DNA of 64,000 nt from Eutrophosalina sp902522775 (GCA_902522775.1 CABYWQ010000001.1:186001-250000), one strand, 5' to 3'; positions 26,680-36,998 are shown, counted from the stretch's first letter. Program-made: numbers and translations. Notes: generated from the sequence alone by a model not told the origin.

Positions 26680-29600
26680 TTTCTTATAACTTTAAATGTT
26701 TTTCTAACTGTTTTGCTTTCTATAATTACAATGTATTTTCCAACGATTTGATTTGATAAATCGATTTGAGTCTTACGATAATCTTCAGTAATGTTATGAT
26801 AATCACTATATACCAGATCACCTTTTTCAGTGAAAATAATTACTTTGATTATATCATCTTTACCTCCTACATGTAAGTTAATATTTTTCTCTGTTGGATT
26901 TGGATAATAATGAATATCCTCAGAAATAAAAATCTCTTTTTCAATATATCCTTGACATTTAAGATCAGTTTCTACTCGAATTATATTAAGCCCAGCAATA
27001 AGATTTGATTCAAAGGTATCATTTGATGTTCTTTGTGTTTTTCCATTTATCGTTACATTATATACATTTGAACCATTCATAATGATTGTTGTTTTTTTCT
27101 CATCATTATCAACTTCAATTAGCGCTGTCAAAGCTTTTGGTTCACCAACAACCACTTCAAAACATTGTTCGTAAAGTTCTTGGCCATCAACCTTAAAACA
27201 TATTTGATATGTACCCTTTGATAAATTAGAAATAGTAGCATTTTTATTTGTTCCTGAAATCCGTAAATTATCTTTACCAGTTATCGATACAGTATAGTCA
27301 TAGCTTGCGTCTTCAATATTTAGATAAATAACACCATCATTATTACCAATACAAGTTGTGCTGGAGATTTCAACAATGTAGTTATTTATTGGTAGTTCAA
27401 AAATAGGGCAGCCATTTGTATCAACTTTAACACCCTCAGCTGTGTTTGGGCAATTGTCGTTTGAGTCACTTATTCCATCTAAATCTGTATCAATATCTCT
27501 AAAATTTAACCAATTCATATTGAAACCCCCTTCGATTACTTTTAATCTTAACAAGAAAATTCCTTTCGGAATTTTATTTTCTAAATTAGCAGTAACTGTA
27601 GTCCAGTTTTGCCAGCCACCAGTGACTGGAATTTCAACTTCTGGTAGAACTATAAATTCTCGTGATGTATTTTGTTCAACTAAAGCAAGTGCAACTTTTC
27701 CACCATCTGACTCAGATGCAACCCTGAAATCAACAGTGTAACTAGATGATGAACTTGTAAAAATTTTATAATCTGAATAATCCCCTTCATGAGTATATCC
27801 AATATTTGAACCTCCACCATCATCACTTGTATCTTCAACTCCTAATCCAAACATCCTTAGATAATCTTCAGCTTCAACTTTTCCTGGAATTACAAATCGT
27901 GGATCTAAGTCATTTACTATTTCAAGATCAGTAAATGAATTTAAAGTTTTTTGATTTATTGATTTAATAACATTACCTGAATAAGAAACTTTAATTTCAT
28001 CAGTATATAGAAGGTTATCAGAAAGATTTAATACGATTGTTTTAGATTTAGAGTTATTAAAGTTTATTGAACTTATATTTCTTTCTTCACCATTAACTTT
28101 TAAAATAAAATTTTCAAGGCTTGCATCGATTGATGTAGATAATATATCCTGATTTAGGAAAATTTCTAAAGATTTTTCATCTGAAGCAGTTTTTCCACTA
28201 ATTGAAGTAAATGGTGCAGAAGATATTTCGCCAGTTTTTTCAAAATTTAAACTAATTATATTAACTGGGTTAGAACTATTGAAATGAACCTTTAAAGAAT
28301 GTTCACCTTCTTCCAAAATTACACCTTCAATATCAGTATTTGTAAATGAAAACCAACCACCAGTAGAATTTGTGGTAAGTATTTTTGATATATTTTGATC
28401 GTTCAGAGACAAAAATAATTCGCCACCAGATTGTTCAGATGCATGTCTAACTTTAACCTGATATATGCCTGATGAATTAATTTTAACAGAGTATTTTGCC
28501 CATTCGCCTTTTTCAACAAATCCAAGGTGATAGCCATTACTATTGATATTATCTGAGTTATCTTCAATATCCACCCCATCATTTCTGTATTTCCATCCTC
28601 TATTCCAGGCTGTAAATGAACCAGATGACTGATGATAAGTTGCTACATCTTTATCATAATAAGCATGATTATTTTTACCTAAATCATAATCAGATAAAAA
28701 AATCACACCTGGAATTTGTTGTCTTTTTTTATATGGAATAGTCGCGTCTGTGTGGGGTTGTCTTAAAAGAGCATCTGAAATACCTTTTCTGTAAATACAA
28801 TTTTCAGATAATGCGTTATCAGCTAAATTCATCATTGCATCATAAGCTTCATCTTCTGAAGGTTTTTCCCCTTCATTTTTCCAATAATTAAGAATTTTTT
28901 GATAACCTTCATTAACAATTATTCTGTACGGGCTGTTTACACTTCCTATTTTTTTCATCGCCCACCAGGCCCAGCCAACATTATTGTTTTCAAAAAGGGT
29001 TACTGCATCGGTATACCATGTATTAGAATTTTCACCAGATTCACCCATCCAAAGAGGAATATTGTATTGCTCTCTCATTGGAAGAATCCAATCAAGATCA
29101 TCTTCATTAGTAGAATTCCAGTATTTATGAAAACTATAAACCATGTTGTCATCCCAAGGTGGTCTTAATCCAGTAAAATTATTAGCATAATCATTACCTT
29201 CAATAATGATAATATGTTCATCTCCAACTTCTCTAATTGCATTAGTAATCCTTACAAAAAGATCTTTTAAATCCTTTCCGCCAGGTAGATCCCAATTGGT
29301 CTCATTTAATAAATCATAACCTCCAATCCATTCATTGTCCTTATATCTTTCTGCAATTTTTTTCCATAAAGCCACTGTTTTACTTTTATTAAGTTCACTT
29401 TCCCAAAGAGAAGGTTTGCTAGGGTCATAATCTGAAATATCAGTATTTCTACCTTGTCCACCAGGTGCAGCATGAAGATCAAGGATGACATACATGTTAT
29501 GTGGTTTCGCCCAGTCAAGAACATTATCAATAATTGTAAAACCTTCTTCAATCCACGTCTGCTCACCAACATTAGGTTCCTCTTGAATTGGTAATGTGAA

Positions 29601-29951
29601 TAAATTGTAGTGTAAAGGAACTCTAATACTATTAAAACCCCATTTAGCTAATGAATCAACATCTCTTTTAGTAAAATGATTATCTCTCCATTTTTTAAAA
29701 AACTCTTCGGTTTTTTCAGCTCCCATCAAACTAATTAAATTTGATTTAATTTGATGTTGTGCACCAATGCTTCCATCGGTTTCGTGCATCATATATCCTT
29801 CAATTAAAAGCCAGCCACCTGGTGCATATCCTCTTAAAAGGACTTCATTACCATTTTCATCAACAATTTTCTTTCCTTCAGTTTTTAGGTTTTGTGAAAA
29901 AGCAAATGAATTAAATAATAATATTAATAATATAAAAATTCTTTTAATCAT
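26676..29951 (-). CDS. GH5-family glucanase with CBM6 modules and T9SS sorting domain
   Basis: A 1091-aa multidomain enzyme. Signal peptide 1-19; GH5 barrel about 22-370 with acid/base Glu217 (YDLLNETNW) and nucleophile Glu304 (WMGESGENS); CBM6-like domain about 425-570; linker Ig-like domain; second CBM6 about 690-820 (VEAEDYLRM, DFRVASESDGGKVAL); thrombospondin-3-like DTDLDGISDSNDNCP; two short Ig/SprB-like domains; and a C-terminal type A T9SS domain (HYYPNPTEKNINL ... GKYIVIIESK). It is therefore probably secreted by the gliding-linked type IX system. In this locus a beta-1,6- or beta-1,3-glucanase is most likely, but the specificity is not readable. Confidence 0.9.
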   Translation of the reverse strand: MIKRIFILLILLFNSFAFSQNLKTEGKKIVDENGNEVLLRGYAPGGWLLIEGYMMHETDGSIGAQHQIKSNLISLMGAEKTEEFFKKWRDNHFTKRDVDSLAKWGFNSIRVPLHYNLFTLPIQEEPNVGEQTWIEEGFTIIDNVLDWAKPHNMYVILDLHAAPGGQGRNTDISDYDPSKPSLWESELNKSKTVALWKKIAERYKDNEWIGGYDLLNETNWDLPGGKDLKDLFVRITNAIREVGDEHIIIIEGNDYANNFTGLRPPWDDNMVYSFHKYWNSTNEDDLDWILPMREQYNIPLWMGESGENSNTWYTDAVTLFENNNVGWAWWAMKKIGSVNSPYRIIVNEGYQKILNYWKNEGEKPSEDEAYDAMMNLADNALSENCIYRKGISDALLRQPHTDATIPYKKRQQIPGVIFLSDYDLGKNNHAYYDKDVATYHQSSGSFTAWNRGWKYRNDGVDIEDNSDNINSNGYHLGFVEKGEWAKYSVKINSSGIYQVKVRHASEQSGGELFLSLNDQNISKILTTNSTGGWFSFTNTDIEGVILEEGEHSLKVHFNSSNPVNIISLNFEKTGEISSAPFTSISGKTASDEKSLEIFLNQDILSTSIDASLENFILKVNGEERNISSINFNNSKSKTIVLNLSDNLLYTDEIKVSYSGNVIKSINQKTLNSFTDLEIVNDLDPRFVIPGKVEAEDYLRMFGLGVEDTSDDGGGSNIGYTHEGDYSDYKIFTSSSSSYTVDFRVASESDGGKVALALVEQNTSREFIVLPEVEIPVTGGWQNWTTVTANLENKIPKGIFLLRLKVIEGGFNMNWLNFRDIDTDLDGISDSNDNCPNTAEGVKVDTNGCPIFELPINNYIVEISSTTCIGNNDGVIYLNIEDASYDYTVSITGKDNLRISGTNKNATISNLSKGTYQICFKVDGQELYEQCFEVVVGEPKALTALIEVDNDEKKTTIIMNGSNVYNVTINGKTQRTSNDTFESNLIAGLNIIRVETDLKCQGYIEKEIFISEDIHYYPNPTEKNINLHVGGKDDIIKVIIFTEKGDLVYSDYHNITEDYRKTQIDLSNQIVGKYIVIIESKTVRKTFKVIRK

Positions 29952-29954
29952 TAG

Positions 29955-31763
29955 TTATAGTCCAAAACCAATTTTAAATAATAAATTGTTAGCTAGTGCG
30001 TTAGCTCCATCCTCAGTATTTATTGGCCATGGATAAGATAAAGTACCAGTTGATTCATAATCACCAAAAAGAATATCTGAAACACCGTCACCTTCACTGC
30101 CTGGAAGCCATATTGCTGCAAATGCGTCCCAATTTTCAATATGATCTGAAATGTTCATAGGTCTACCTGAAATTAATAAAACAAGAACTTTATATCCTTT
30201 ATTTTTAAGATTTTTAATTGTATTAAGATCTTCATCCATCAAATCTAGATTTTCTTTATCACCAAAAAATTCGGTGTAAGGGTCTTCACCTATAACAACA
30301 ATAGCTAAATCGCCATCAGAATCTTCTAAATCTAAAGCATTTTCAGAATAAATAATATTTGTTTCTTTAGAAAGAGCATTTTTAATTCCATCTAAAATTG
30401 TAGTTCCAATAGTTATATCTCCTTGACCTCCCTGCCAATCAATAGTCCATCCTCCACATTGCATTCCAAGGTTATCAGCTCCTCTTCCAGATACTATGAG
30501 TTTATTAACATTTTTTGAAATTGGAATAATATTTTCATTTTTAAGTAATACAACACTTTCTCTTACAGCTTGTCTAGCTATTTTTCTATGATTATCAGAG
30601 CCAATAGTATTTAATGAACTATTTTCTACAAGCGGACTTTCAAATAATCCACTTCTCAATTTAACTTTTAAAATACGTTGAACAGCATCATCAATTCTTT
30701 CCATACTGATTGAACCTTCTTGAACACTTTCCTTTAACAATCTCATAAACTTCTTGTAAGGTTGAGCCTGACCAGAGACCATAACCATATCAATTCCTGC
30801 ATTTATTGAAGTGATTATATCAGACTTATAATCACCTGGAATTTCATCAATTCCTTGCCAGTCAGAAATAACAAAACCTTTAAATCCCATTTCAACTTTT
30901 AATATATCTGTTAATAGTTCTTTACTACCATGACATTTTACACCATTCCAACTATTATATGATGCCATAACAGTCTGAACATTTGCATCTACAGCAGCTT
31001 GATATTTAGGAATTAGTTTTAATTTCAATTCTTCTACGGTCATTTCTGTATTACCTCTATCAACTAAACCTCTCATTCCAGTTCCAAATTCAGTATTCCC
31101 ATCACCAATAAAGTGCTTTGCACATGCAACAACACTTTTTCCTGAAGATGTTTTTGCATTTTGATATCCCAAAACTGCAGCTTCACCTAACATTTCAACT
31201 CTTTTTGGATCACTAGAAAAACCTTCATAAGTTCTTCCCCACCTGTAATCCTCAGGTGATGATAGACATGGTGAAAAAGTCCAGTCAATCCCCGTTGCTG
31301 CCACTTCAATAGAAGTAGCCTCTGAAATTTTATATATAAGTTCAGGATTGTTAGTTGCTCCTAAACCAATATTTTGGGGAAAAATAGTAGCTCCATAAAC
31401 GTTATTGTGACCATGGACAGCATCTATACCATATATTAAAGGAATTTGTAATCTTGATTTTAATGACTCAGATTGATATTTATTATACATATCTAACCAT
31501 GCTTGTGGTTCATTTATTTCAGGATGAGAACCACCCCCACTTAATAAAGAGCCAATTGAATAAGTTGATATATCAGTAATAGTATCCAGAAATCTTTGAT
31601 CAATTTGAGTCATCTGACCAATTTTTTCATCAATGTTCATCATTTCAATAATTTCATCAACTTTTTTATTGATTTGGTTTTCTGATAATTTACTATTTGA
31701 TTGATTATTACAGGAGATATTTATTAAAAATAAACTCCATAAAAAAACTATATACTTTTTCAT
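29955..31763 (-). CDS. GH3 beta-glucosidase lipoprotein
   Basis: A 602-aa family 3 glycoside hydrolase. Lipobox ISC at residue 18. Catalytic nucleophile Asp301 in GFVISDWQGID; KHFIGDG and YEGFSSDP are the other N-domain landmarks; the C-terminal (alpha/beta)6 sandwich carries VVLLKNENIIP and VVIGEDPYTEFFGD, where the acid/base Glu is expected. It has no FN3 tail. Placed between GH16 and GH5 genes, it probably releases glucose from laminarin oligosaccharides in the periplasm or at the outer membrane. Confidence 0.94.
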   Translation of the reverse strand: MKKYIVFLWSLFLINISCNNQSNSKLSENQINKKVDEIIEMMNIDEKIGQMTQIDQRFLDTITDISTYSIGSLLSGGGSHPEINEPQAWLDMYNKYQSESLKSRLQIPLIYGIDAVHGHNNVYGATIFPQNIGLGATNNPELIYKISEATSIEVAATGIDWTFSPCLSSPEDYRWGRTYEGFSSDPKRVEMLGEAAVLGYQNAKTSSGKSVVACAKHFIGDGNTEFGTGMRGLVDRGNTEMTVEELKLKLIPKYQAAVDANVQTVMASYNSWNGVKCHGSKELLTDILKVEMGFKGFVISDWQGIDEIPGDYKSDIITSINAGIDMVMVSGQAQPYKKFMRLLKESVQEGSISMERIDDAVQRILKVKLRSGLFESPLVENSSLNTIGSDNHRKIARQAVRESVVLLKNENIIPISKNVNKLIVSGRGADNLGMQCGGWTIDWQGGQGDITIGTTILDGIKNALSKETNIIYSENALDLEDSDGDLAIVVIGEDPYTEFFGDKENLDLMDEDLNTIKNLKNKGYKVLVLLISGRPMNISDHIENWDAFAAIWLPGSEGDGVSDILFGDYESTGTLSYPWPINTEDGANALANNLLFKIGFGL

Positions 31764-31772
31764 AAATAAATT

Positions 31773-33371
31773 TTATTGATAAATTTTTACGTAATCCACT
31801 TCCATTACATCTGAACTAAAATCAGATGGGACTGAACCCCCAAATGTTCCACCCATTGCAATATTAATAATGATAAAAAAATCCCAATTGAAGGGTAAAG
31901 AGCAGGCATTTCCAACAATGTGAAAAGGTTTGTCATCCACCAAGAAAGTAATTCCTTTTTCTGTCCAAACAACAGAGTATATGTGAAACTCTGTGGAAAC
32001 ATTGTTATAATCATATGTTTCTCCCCCATCACCTCCACCATAATTATCTGGATGATGTACTGTTCCTTGAATTTTGTTTAATCTATTACCAGCATGCTCC
32101 ATTATATCTATTTCACCACAACTTGGCCAATCAATTTGATCATAGTTAGAGCCTAAAAGCCATAATGCAGGCCAGGTTCCTTTTTTTCCTGGTAATTTTG
32201 CTCTAATATCAACTCTTCCATATGTAAAATCAAATTTTGTATTTGTTTTTACTCTTCCTGATGTAAAATTTTTTCCACCATATCCTTCTCTTTTGGCAAT
32301 GATTTTTAAAACACCATTTTCAACAATTACATTTTCTAATCTATCAGTAGTAGCTTGAAGTTCTTGATTATACCATTGATTTCTCACTTCATAAACCCAC
32401 TTATCAGCGTTTAATTTACCATTATAATTAAAATCATCCGACCATACTAAATCGGTAAAAATATCTTTTGATGGAGTAGTGGATACTTCTTTATCTGTCA
32501 ACCAAATATACCACGCTCGATCTTGATTATCAACAGTTCTTACTAATATATTATTTGCATCATAACATTCTATGGTATAGGTGTGTTGACCAACATAAAA
32601 GCCAATAAAAGATTTTGAGTCAAAAACAACTTTATTTTCATTATTCTCTTTCTTAACATAAAAAGATCCTTCGTAATCATTCAAATTAAAGTTTTCAATT
32701 TCTCCTGCGGAGTTTGCATTTTGTCCTGTATTACCATAAGTAGAAATTAAATGTGATGATTTCCCATAAACATTGCCATTTGTTTTATGAATATATGTTC
32801 CATCACTTTTAAAAGAGTATTCATCATCATAAAAGCCTGAGTTGTTTTTTGAAAATGAAGGAGCTTCCCACCAAGTTGTATATCTAAATTGTTTATTCCC
32901 ATTTCCAAAATGTGCATCATATGCAGCATTAATTTTCCAGGTTTTTTCTGAGCCGCCAGTAATTATTTCTAGAAGATCATCGTCTGAATTTGCCTTAACA
33001 TAAACCGTTATGCTGTTTGCTTCACTAATATAATCTCCACTTGACGAATATGCTAAAACATTAGTTATGTATGATTTTGTTCCAAATTCTGAGTATGTAT
33101 ATTCGATTGATCCTGAGGATGAATCTACTACATCGCCGGTTCCAAATCTAAAACTATAATTCACTGCATTAGTAGCAGATGCTGTAAATTTTACAGTTCC
33201 AGATCCATCTCCGTACGGATTTTGATTATCCGCTCCTTTTATTTCTACGTTAAAAACTAAATTGGTTGGAATAATTTTATCAATTGGATCAGGCATATCT
33301 TCATTATCAGTATCATTTTCACTTCCTGAGCAGGATAGAAAAAAAATAAAAATAAAAATGAATTTATACAT
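31773..33371 (-). CDS. GH16 laminarinase-type lipoprotein with PKD and glycan-binding module
   Basis: A 532-aa lipoprotein (lipobox FLSC, Cys14, then SGSEND). Domains are PKD about 35-127; a module about 135-295 homologous to most of the surface protein encoded upstream (shared WW, SGFYDDEYSF, FIGFYVGQHTY); and GH16 about 303-532 with catalytic Glu420-Ile-Asp422-Ile-Met-Glu425 (GEIDIMEH). The pattern fits endo-beta-1,3-glucanase. It lies after a hairpin that separates it from the binding-protein genes. It probably cuts laminarin at the cell surface before SusCD uptake. Confidence 0.93.
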   Translation of the reverse strand: MYKFIFIFIFFLSCSGSENDTDNEDMPDPIDKIIPTNLVFNVEIKGADNQNPYGDGSGTVKFTASATNAVNYSFRFGTGDVVDSSSGSIEYTYSEFGTKSYITNVLAYSSSGDYISEANSITVYVKANSDDDLLEIITGGSEKTWKINAAYDAHFGNGNKQFRYTTWWEAPSFSKNNSGFYDDEYSFKSDGTYIHKTNGNVYGKSSHLISTYGNTGQNANSAGEIENFNLNDYEGSFYVKKENNENKVVFDSKSFIGFYVGQHTYTIECYDANNILVRTVDNQDRAWYIWLTDKEVSTTPSKDIFTDLVWSDDFNYNGKLNADKWVYEVRNQWYNQELQATTDRLENVIVENGVLKIIAKREGYGGKNFTSGRVKTNTKFDFTYGRVDIRAKLPGKKGTWPALWLLGSNYDQIDWPSCGEIDIMEHAGNRLNKIQGTVHHPDNYGGGDGGETYDYNNVSTEFHIYSVVWTEKGITFLVDDKPFHIVGNACSLPFNWDFFIIINIAMGGTFGGSVPSDFSSDVMEVDYVKIYQ

Positions 33372-33389
33372 AAAACATTATCTAAAATA

Positions 33390-33420
33390 AAGAGTTTGAG
33401 AGAAAATCCCCCAAACTCTT
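33390..33420 (-). terminator. hairpin between binding-protein and enzyme genes of the glycan locus
   Basis: A perfect 9-bp stem (AAGAGTTTG/CAAACTCTT) with a 13-nt loop, followed on the minus strand by TATTTTAG. It may act as a partial terminator or an RNA-stability element, since the enzymes downstream are still in the same orientation with no strong promoter visible. Confidence 0.5.
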
Positions 33421-33470
33421 CAAAACAAAACACAAGAATTTTATTTAATTATATTCAATAATAGATGTTG

Positions 33471-34409
33471 TTAATCTTTATTAGTTATTTTCCACCACCA
33501 TGCATTATTTTCCTCTACAAAATAATTTTTAAGTCTAATTTCTTGCGAATTAGATCTGTCTAAAATCTCAAAACTGTGTGATCCAATATAGAATCCTACA
33601 TGTCCTAATCCAGTAAAGTTTAGAGTTTCAACCCCACCAGGAGCAGAAATATACCAAGTTCCAGAAATTTTATCAACATCTTCCTGAGTAACAGGATAAT
33701 TTTCATGTTCATTGTTAGCAACGGAAACTTGACCTCTATCTCCTCCAAAATCTCTTTCTAATGGAATAACCTTTCCAAATAATTCACTATCAGCCCCAGC
33801 ACTAAAAGTAAAAGTACCATCAGCATGGAATGTATATCTATCGTCATATAATCCAGAACTAGCTTTAGTAAAAGGGTCAGCAGTCCACCAATCAGAATTT
33901 GCAGCTTCATTAGGACCCACACCCATGTGACCACCCTCTTCAGCAGCAACTCTCCAAACACCAGTAGTTAATTGAGCAACAAGTTCAGCAGGTGGAGTAT
34001 AGGTAACTAAAACTTCTACTGTCACAGCAGTACTTGATGTTGTTCCACCCGTTCCAATTGCTATTAATGTTACAGTGTATGTATTTAATCCAAGTTTAGG
34101 AAATGTGTAGCTTACGGTACCTTCAGAACTCATAGTTTCCTCACCATTATAAACAAACTTGTAAGTAATGGCGTTATCAGCAGATCCTGAAAAGGTAACA
34201 TCACCTGAACCATCCCCATTGGGATTATCGCCGTCTTGACCAGAGATGGTAGCAGTAATTTGAATATTTGTTGGTGCAGTAATATCACCGAATGAGTGCT
34301 GATCATCTTCCGCGAAACTATCAATTTCACATCCAACAAAACCTAAAACAAGAATTGAAGCAATTAAGAAATTGAAAACATTTTTAAAATTTAATTTTAT
34401 TTTTTTCAT
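33471..34409 (-). CDS. surface glycan-binding lipoprotein (PKD + unique module)
   Basis: A 312-aa lipoprotein (lipobox GFVGC, Cys27, with acidic residues after it). A PKD domain spans about 48-140 and a module about 145-312 contains VWRVAAEEGGHMG, SGLYDDRYTFHADG, GFYIGSHSFEI and WWWKITNKD. The same module is found in the N-terminal half of the GH16 enzyme. No catalytic motif. By position (after SusD) it corresponds to the SusE/F-type binding proteins. Binding of beta-glucan is inferred. Confidence 0.82.
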   Translation of the reverse strand: MKKIKLNFKNVFNFLIASILVLGFVGCEIDSFAEDDQHSFGDITAPTNIQITATISGQDGDNPNGDGSGDVTFSGSADNAITYKFVYNGEETMSSEGTVSYTFPKLGLNTYTVTLIAIGTGGTTSSTAVTVEVLVTYTPPAELVAQLTTGVWRVAAEEGGHMGVGPNEAANSDWWTADPFTKASSGLYDDRYTFHADGTFTFSAGADSELFGKVIPLERDFGGDRGQVSVANNEHENYPVTQEDVDKISGTWYISAPGGVETLNFTGLGHVGFYIGSHSFEILDRSNSQEIRLKNYFVEENNAWWWKITNKD

Positions 34410-34424
34410 TATAATAATATTAAT

Positions 34425-36983
34425 TTAATTAACCTTTTTTATATCATCAATGTAGTACGTACCAGTATCTTTTTTACCACCATCAATGAAGAATACCAAC
34501 TTCTTAAAGTCAGCAGTTCCATCCCAAGCTGCACCAGGATTTGGCCATGCTTGAGAACCAACAGTTGAAAAATCAAATGTAAGAGTAGTCCATCCTTGAG
34601 CTGAGAAGTTTTGCTTTAGTTCGATATACTCATTGTTACCACTTTGTTCCAATTTCATCATCAATTCGTGAGTATCAGCAGTAGCATTGTGAATTCTAAC
34701 TGAATATTTATTATCAGCTCCGGAAACTACTTTAATTGGTTCATCTAGAATCAATTCCGCAGTTTCCCAGTCTTGACCCCCATTTATTACTTGCATAACA
34801 TAATTTGAAGAATCAGTAGGATCAACAAATGGTAAGCTAGTTGATGCACCACCAACACCATTAAATGGAATCTTTGAGCTAAAGTCGATTGGAAGACTTA
34901 CTTTGTTTCTTGTTATGATATTGTCAAGATAATACGTTCCAGTATCTTTCTTTCCACCATCAATAAAAAACACTAGTTTTTTAAAGTCAGCATTACCATC
35001 CCAAGCTGCACCAGGATTTGGCCAAGCTTGTGCAGTTACTGTAGAGAAATCAAAAGTAACTGTATTCCATCCTTCTTTTGAAAAGCTTGCTTTTAGTTCA
35101 ATGTATTCATTGTCACCACTTTGTTCTAATTTCATCATTAATTCATGAGTGTCAGAGTTAGGTGAGTGAATATCAACAGAGAAGAAGTTTTGTTGACCAC
35201 TTCTAATTTGAATAGGCGTAGTCATCATAAGCTCTGCAGTTTCCCAATCATTACCACCATTTACTACTTTACCAACGCCATTTGAAGAGTTGGTCGGATC
35301 TGTAGACATTTCGAATGTAGCACCACCAACTCCTTTGAAATTAACATTTTCCTCAAAATTAATTGGGATAGAAGCAGGGAAACTTGATCCTGTTCCTTTA
35401 ACAATGTCATCAATATGATAAGTTCCAGTGTCTTTTTTTCCACCGTCAATAAAAAATACTAGTTTTTTAAAATCAGCAGTTCCATCCCATGCTGCTCCAG
35501 GATTTGGCCATGCTTGTGCAGTTATTGTAGACAAATCAAAAGTTAATACATTCCAACCTTTAGTGGAGAAATTTTGCTTAATTTCAATATATTCATTATT
35601 ACCGCTTTGTTCTAACTTCATCATTAGCTCATGAGAATCAGCAGTTGGATTATAAATTCTTACCGAGTAGTTATTGTCACCACCTGAAACAACTTTGATA
35701 GGTTCATCAAGAGTTAATTCAGCAGTTTCCCAGTCATTTCCACCATTAGTGATTTTACCAGTTTTGTTTGAAGAATCTTCAGGGTCTGTTGAAAGCTCAA
35801 ATGATGCGCCTCCAACTCCTTTGAAAGGTTCTTCTTTATCAAAGTTAACAGGTAATCCAACAGGATTATTTTTCCAAAAATAAATATTATCTAAGAAAAC
35901 GTCTGCTTTGGCCCATTGATCAACTCCTTCAAATTTAAATTGAAATAAATCTCCTAGAGTAATTCCTTGACTGGTCCATTCAGTTAAGGGAATGTCAAGA
36001 CTTGTCCATGAATCTTTCGTTAATTCTTTAGAAACAGCAACTTCTCTTGGATTCGCATTATCTGGCTTTCTAATTAAAAAAGTTTTCAGTTGATTAAGAT
36101 CTGCTGTCCAAGCATCAATATGAAGAAACTCCATACTTGTAATATCTGTTTGATCATATTCGACCCCTTGATAACTTAATTTTGAATAATGTGTGATTTT
36201 ATCACCATTTAGATCAAGTACATTATATCCACTACCTTGACCACTTTGACCCCAATTAGGATTCATATTAACATTTGAAACATTAGTATATGCATCACTA
36301 AATACAGAGATAACAGTACTTGAAGCTCTGTCCGGGGGAGCAGGAGCAGACACTGTTGGAGCGAGGATTGCAGTTACTTCAAAATCCATAGTCCATTCAG
36401 TAGTTGCAATAGCAGCACCTCTCGCAACAACTTTGACAGCATAAGTACCTGGCTCTTTATAAATAAAAGAAGCCGTCTCACCTATATTGGCAGTAACTTT
36501 TTCTGCGCCATCTTCACCAGAAATAAAATCAAATACAGTAGCATAATCAGCAGTTGCTGTAACATTAACTTGTTTTGATTTATTGGTGTCGTTTTCAATT
36601 GAAACTTGTAAATTTTCAGGTGCTTTAAATGACACAACTAAGGAAACATCAGCTGTAGTAGTTAAATTATTTAAACCTTTAGCTGTTACTTTTAATGTAT
36701 AACTACCTTCTTTAAAGGTGTGTTGAATACTTCCACCAGTTTTAATTTCAGGAGAAATATCAGAACCATCACCATAGTCAATCGTAAAACTAATAGCCTG
36801 TTCAGCAGTAGGAGTAATTGTAACATTTCCAGTGTTATCCTGTGTAATATCAAATGCTGCAGCTACATTGCTTGGTGGTAAAATATTTCTAGCGAATTCA
36901 TTATTGTCACTAAAATCCTCATCACATCCAAACATTAGGAACATGATGAATATTGAACCAAATATTTTATATATATTTTTCAT
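34425..36983 (-). CDS. surface glycan-binding lipoprotein with three tandem CBM-like repeats
   Basis: An 852-aa lipoprotein (lipobox MFGC, Cys19). The N-terminus has two PKD-type domains (about 40-205) and then a galactose-binding-like beta-sandwich (about 215-375, LHIDAWTADL). Three near-identical repeats of about 150 residues follow, each with F.GVGGA, DWETAEL, HELMMKLEQSG, AQAWPNPGAAWDG and KKLVFFIDGGKKDTGTY. Aromatic residues (W, Y, F) could form sugar platforms. No catalytic residues. It is probably the main outer-surface laminarin-capturing protein, cotranscribed with SusCD. Confidence 0.85.
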   Translation of the reverse strand: MKNIYKIFGSIFIMFLMFGCDEDFSDNNEFARNILPPSNVAAAFDITQDNTGNVTITPTAEQAISFTIDYGDGSDISPEIKTGGSIQHTFKEGSYTLKVTAKGLNNLTTTADVSLVVSFKAPENLQVSIENDTNKSKQVNVTATADYATVFDFISGEDGAEKVTANIGETASFIYKEPGTYAVKVVARGAAIATTEWTMDFEVTAILAPTVSAPAPPDRASSTVISVFSDAYTNVSNVNMNPNWGQSGQGSGYNVLDLNGDKITHYSKLSYQGVEYDQTDITSMEFLHIDAWTADLNQLKTFLIRKPDNANPREVAVSKELTKDSWTSLDIPLTEWTSQGITLGDLFQFKFEGVDQWAKADVFLDNIYFWKNNPVGLPVNFDKEEPFKGVGGASFELSTDPEDSSNKTGKITNGGNDWETAELTLDEPIKVVSGGDNNYSVRIYNPTADSHELMMKLEQSGNNEYIEIKQNFSTKGWNVLTFDLSTITAQAWPNPGAAWDGTADFKKLVFFIDGGKKDTGTYHIDDIVKGTGSSFPASIPINFEENVNFKGVGGATFEMSTDPTNSSNGVGKVVNGGNDWETAELMMTTPIQIRSGQQNFFSVDIHSPNSDTHELMMKLEQSGDNEYIELKASFSKEGWNTVTFDFSTVTAQAWPNPGAAWDGNADFKKLVFFIDGGKKDTGTYYLDNIITRNKVSLPIDFSSKIPFNGVGGASTSLPFVDPTDSSNYVMQVINGGQDWETAELILDEPIKVVSGADNKYSVRIHNATADTHELMMKLEQSGNNEYIELKQNFSAQGWTTLTFDFSTVGSQAWPNPGAAWDGTADFKKLVFFIDGGKKDTGTYYIDDIKKVN
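34428..35848 (-). repeat. three tandem protein-coding repeats, period about 480 bp
   Basis: Units at roughly 35400-35848, 34917-35367 and 34428-34890 inside the binding-protein gene. The most conserved DNA is around CCAGGATTTGGCCA (34531, 35010 and 35500). The similarity at DNA level suggests recent duplication or gene conversion. Confidence 0.85.
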
Positions 36984-36998
36984 ATTTACTTTTTTAAT

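Noticed and set aside
34428..35848. Assembly artefact explaining the triple repeat
   Set aside because: The units differ at many third positions and flank different linkers, so they are real paralogous repeats rather than an exact misassembly.
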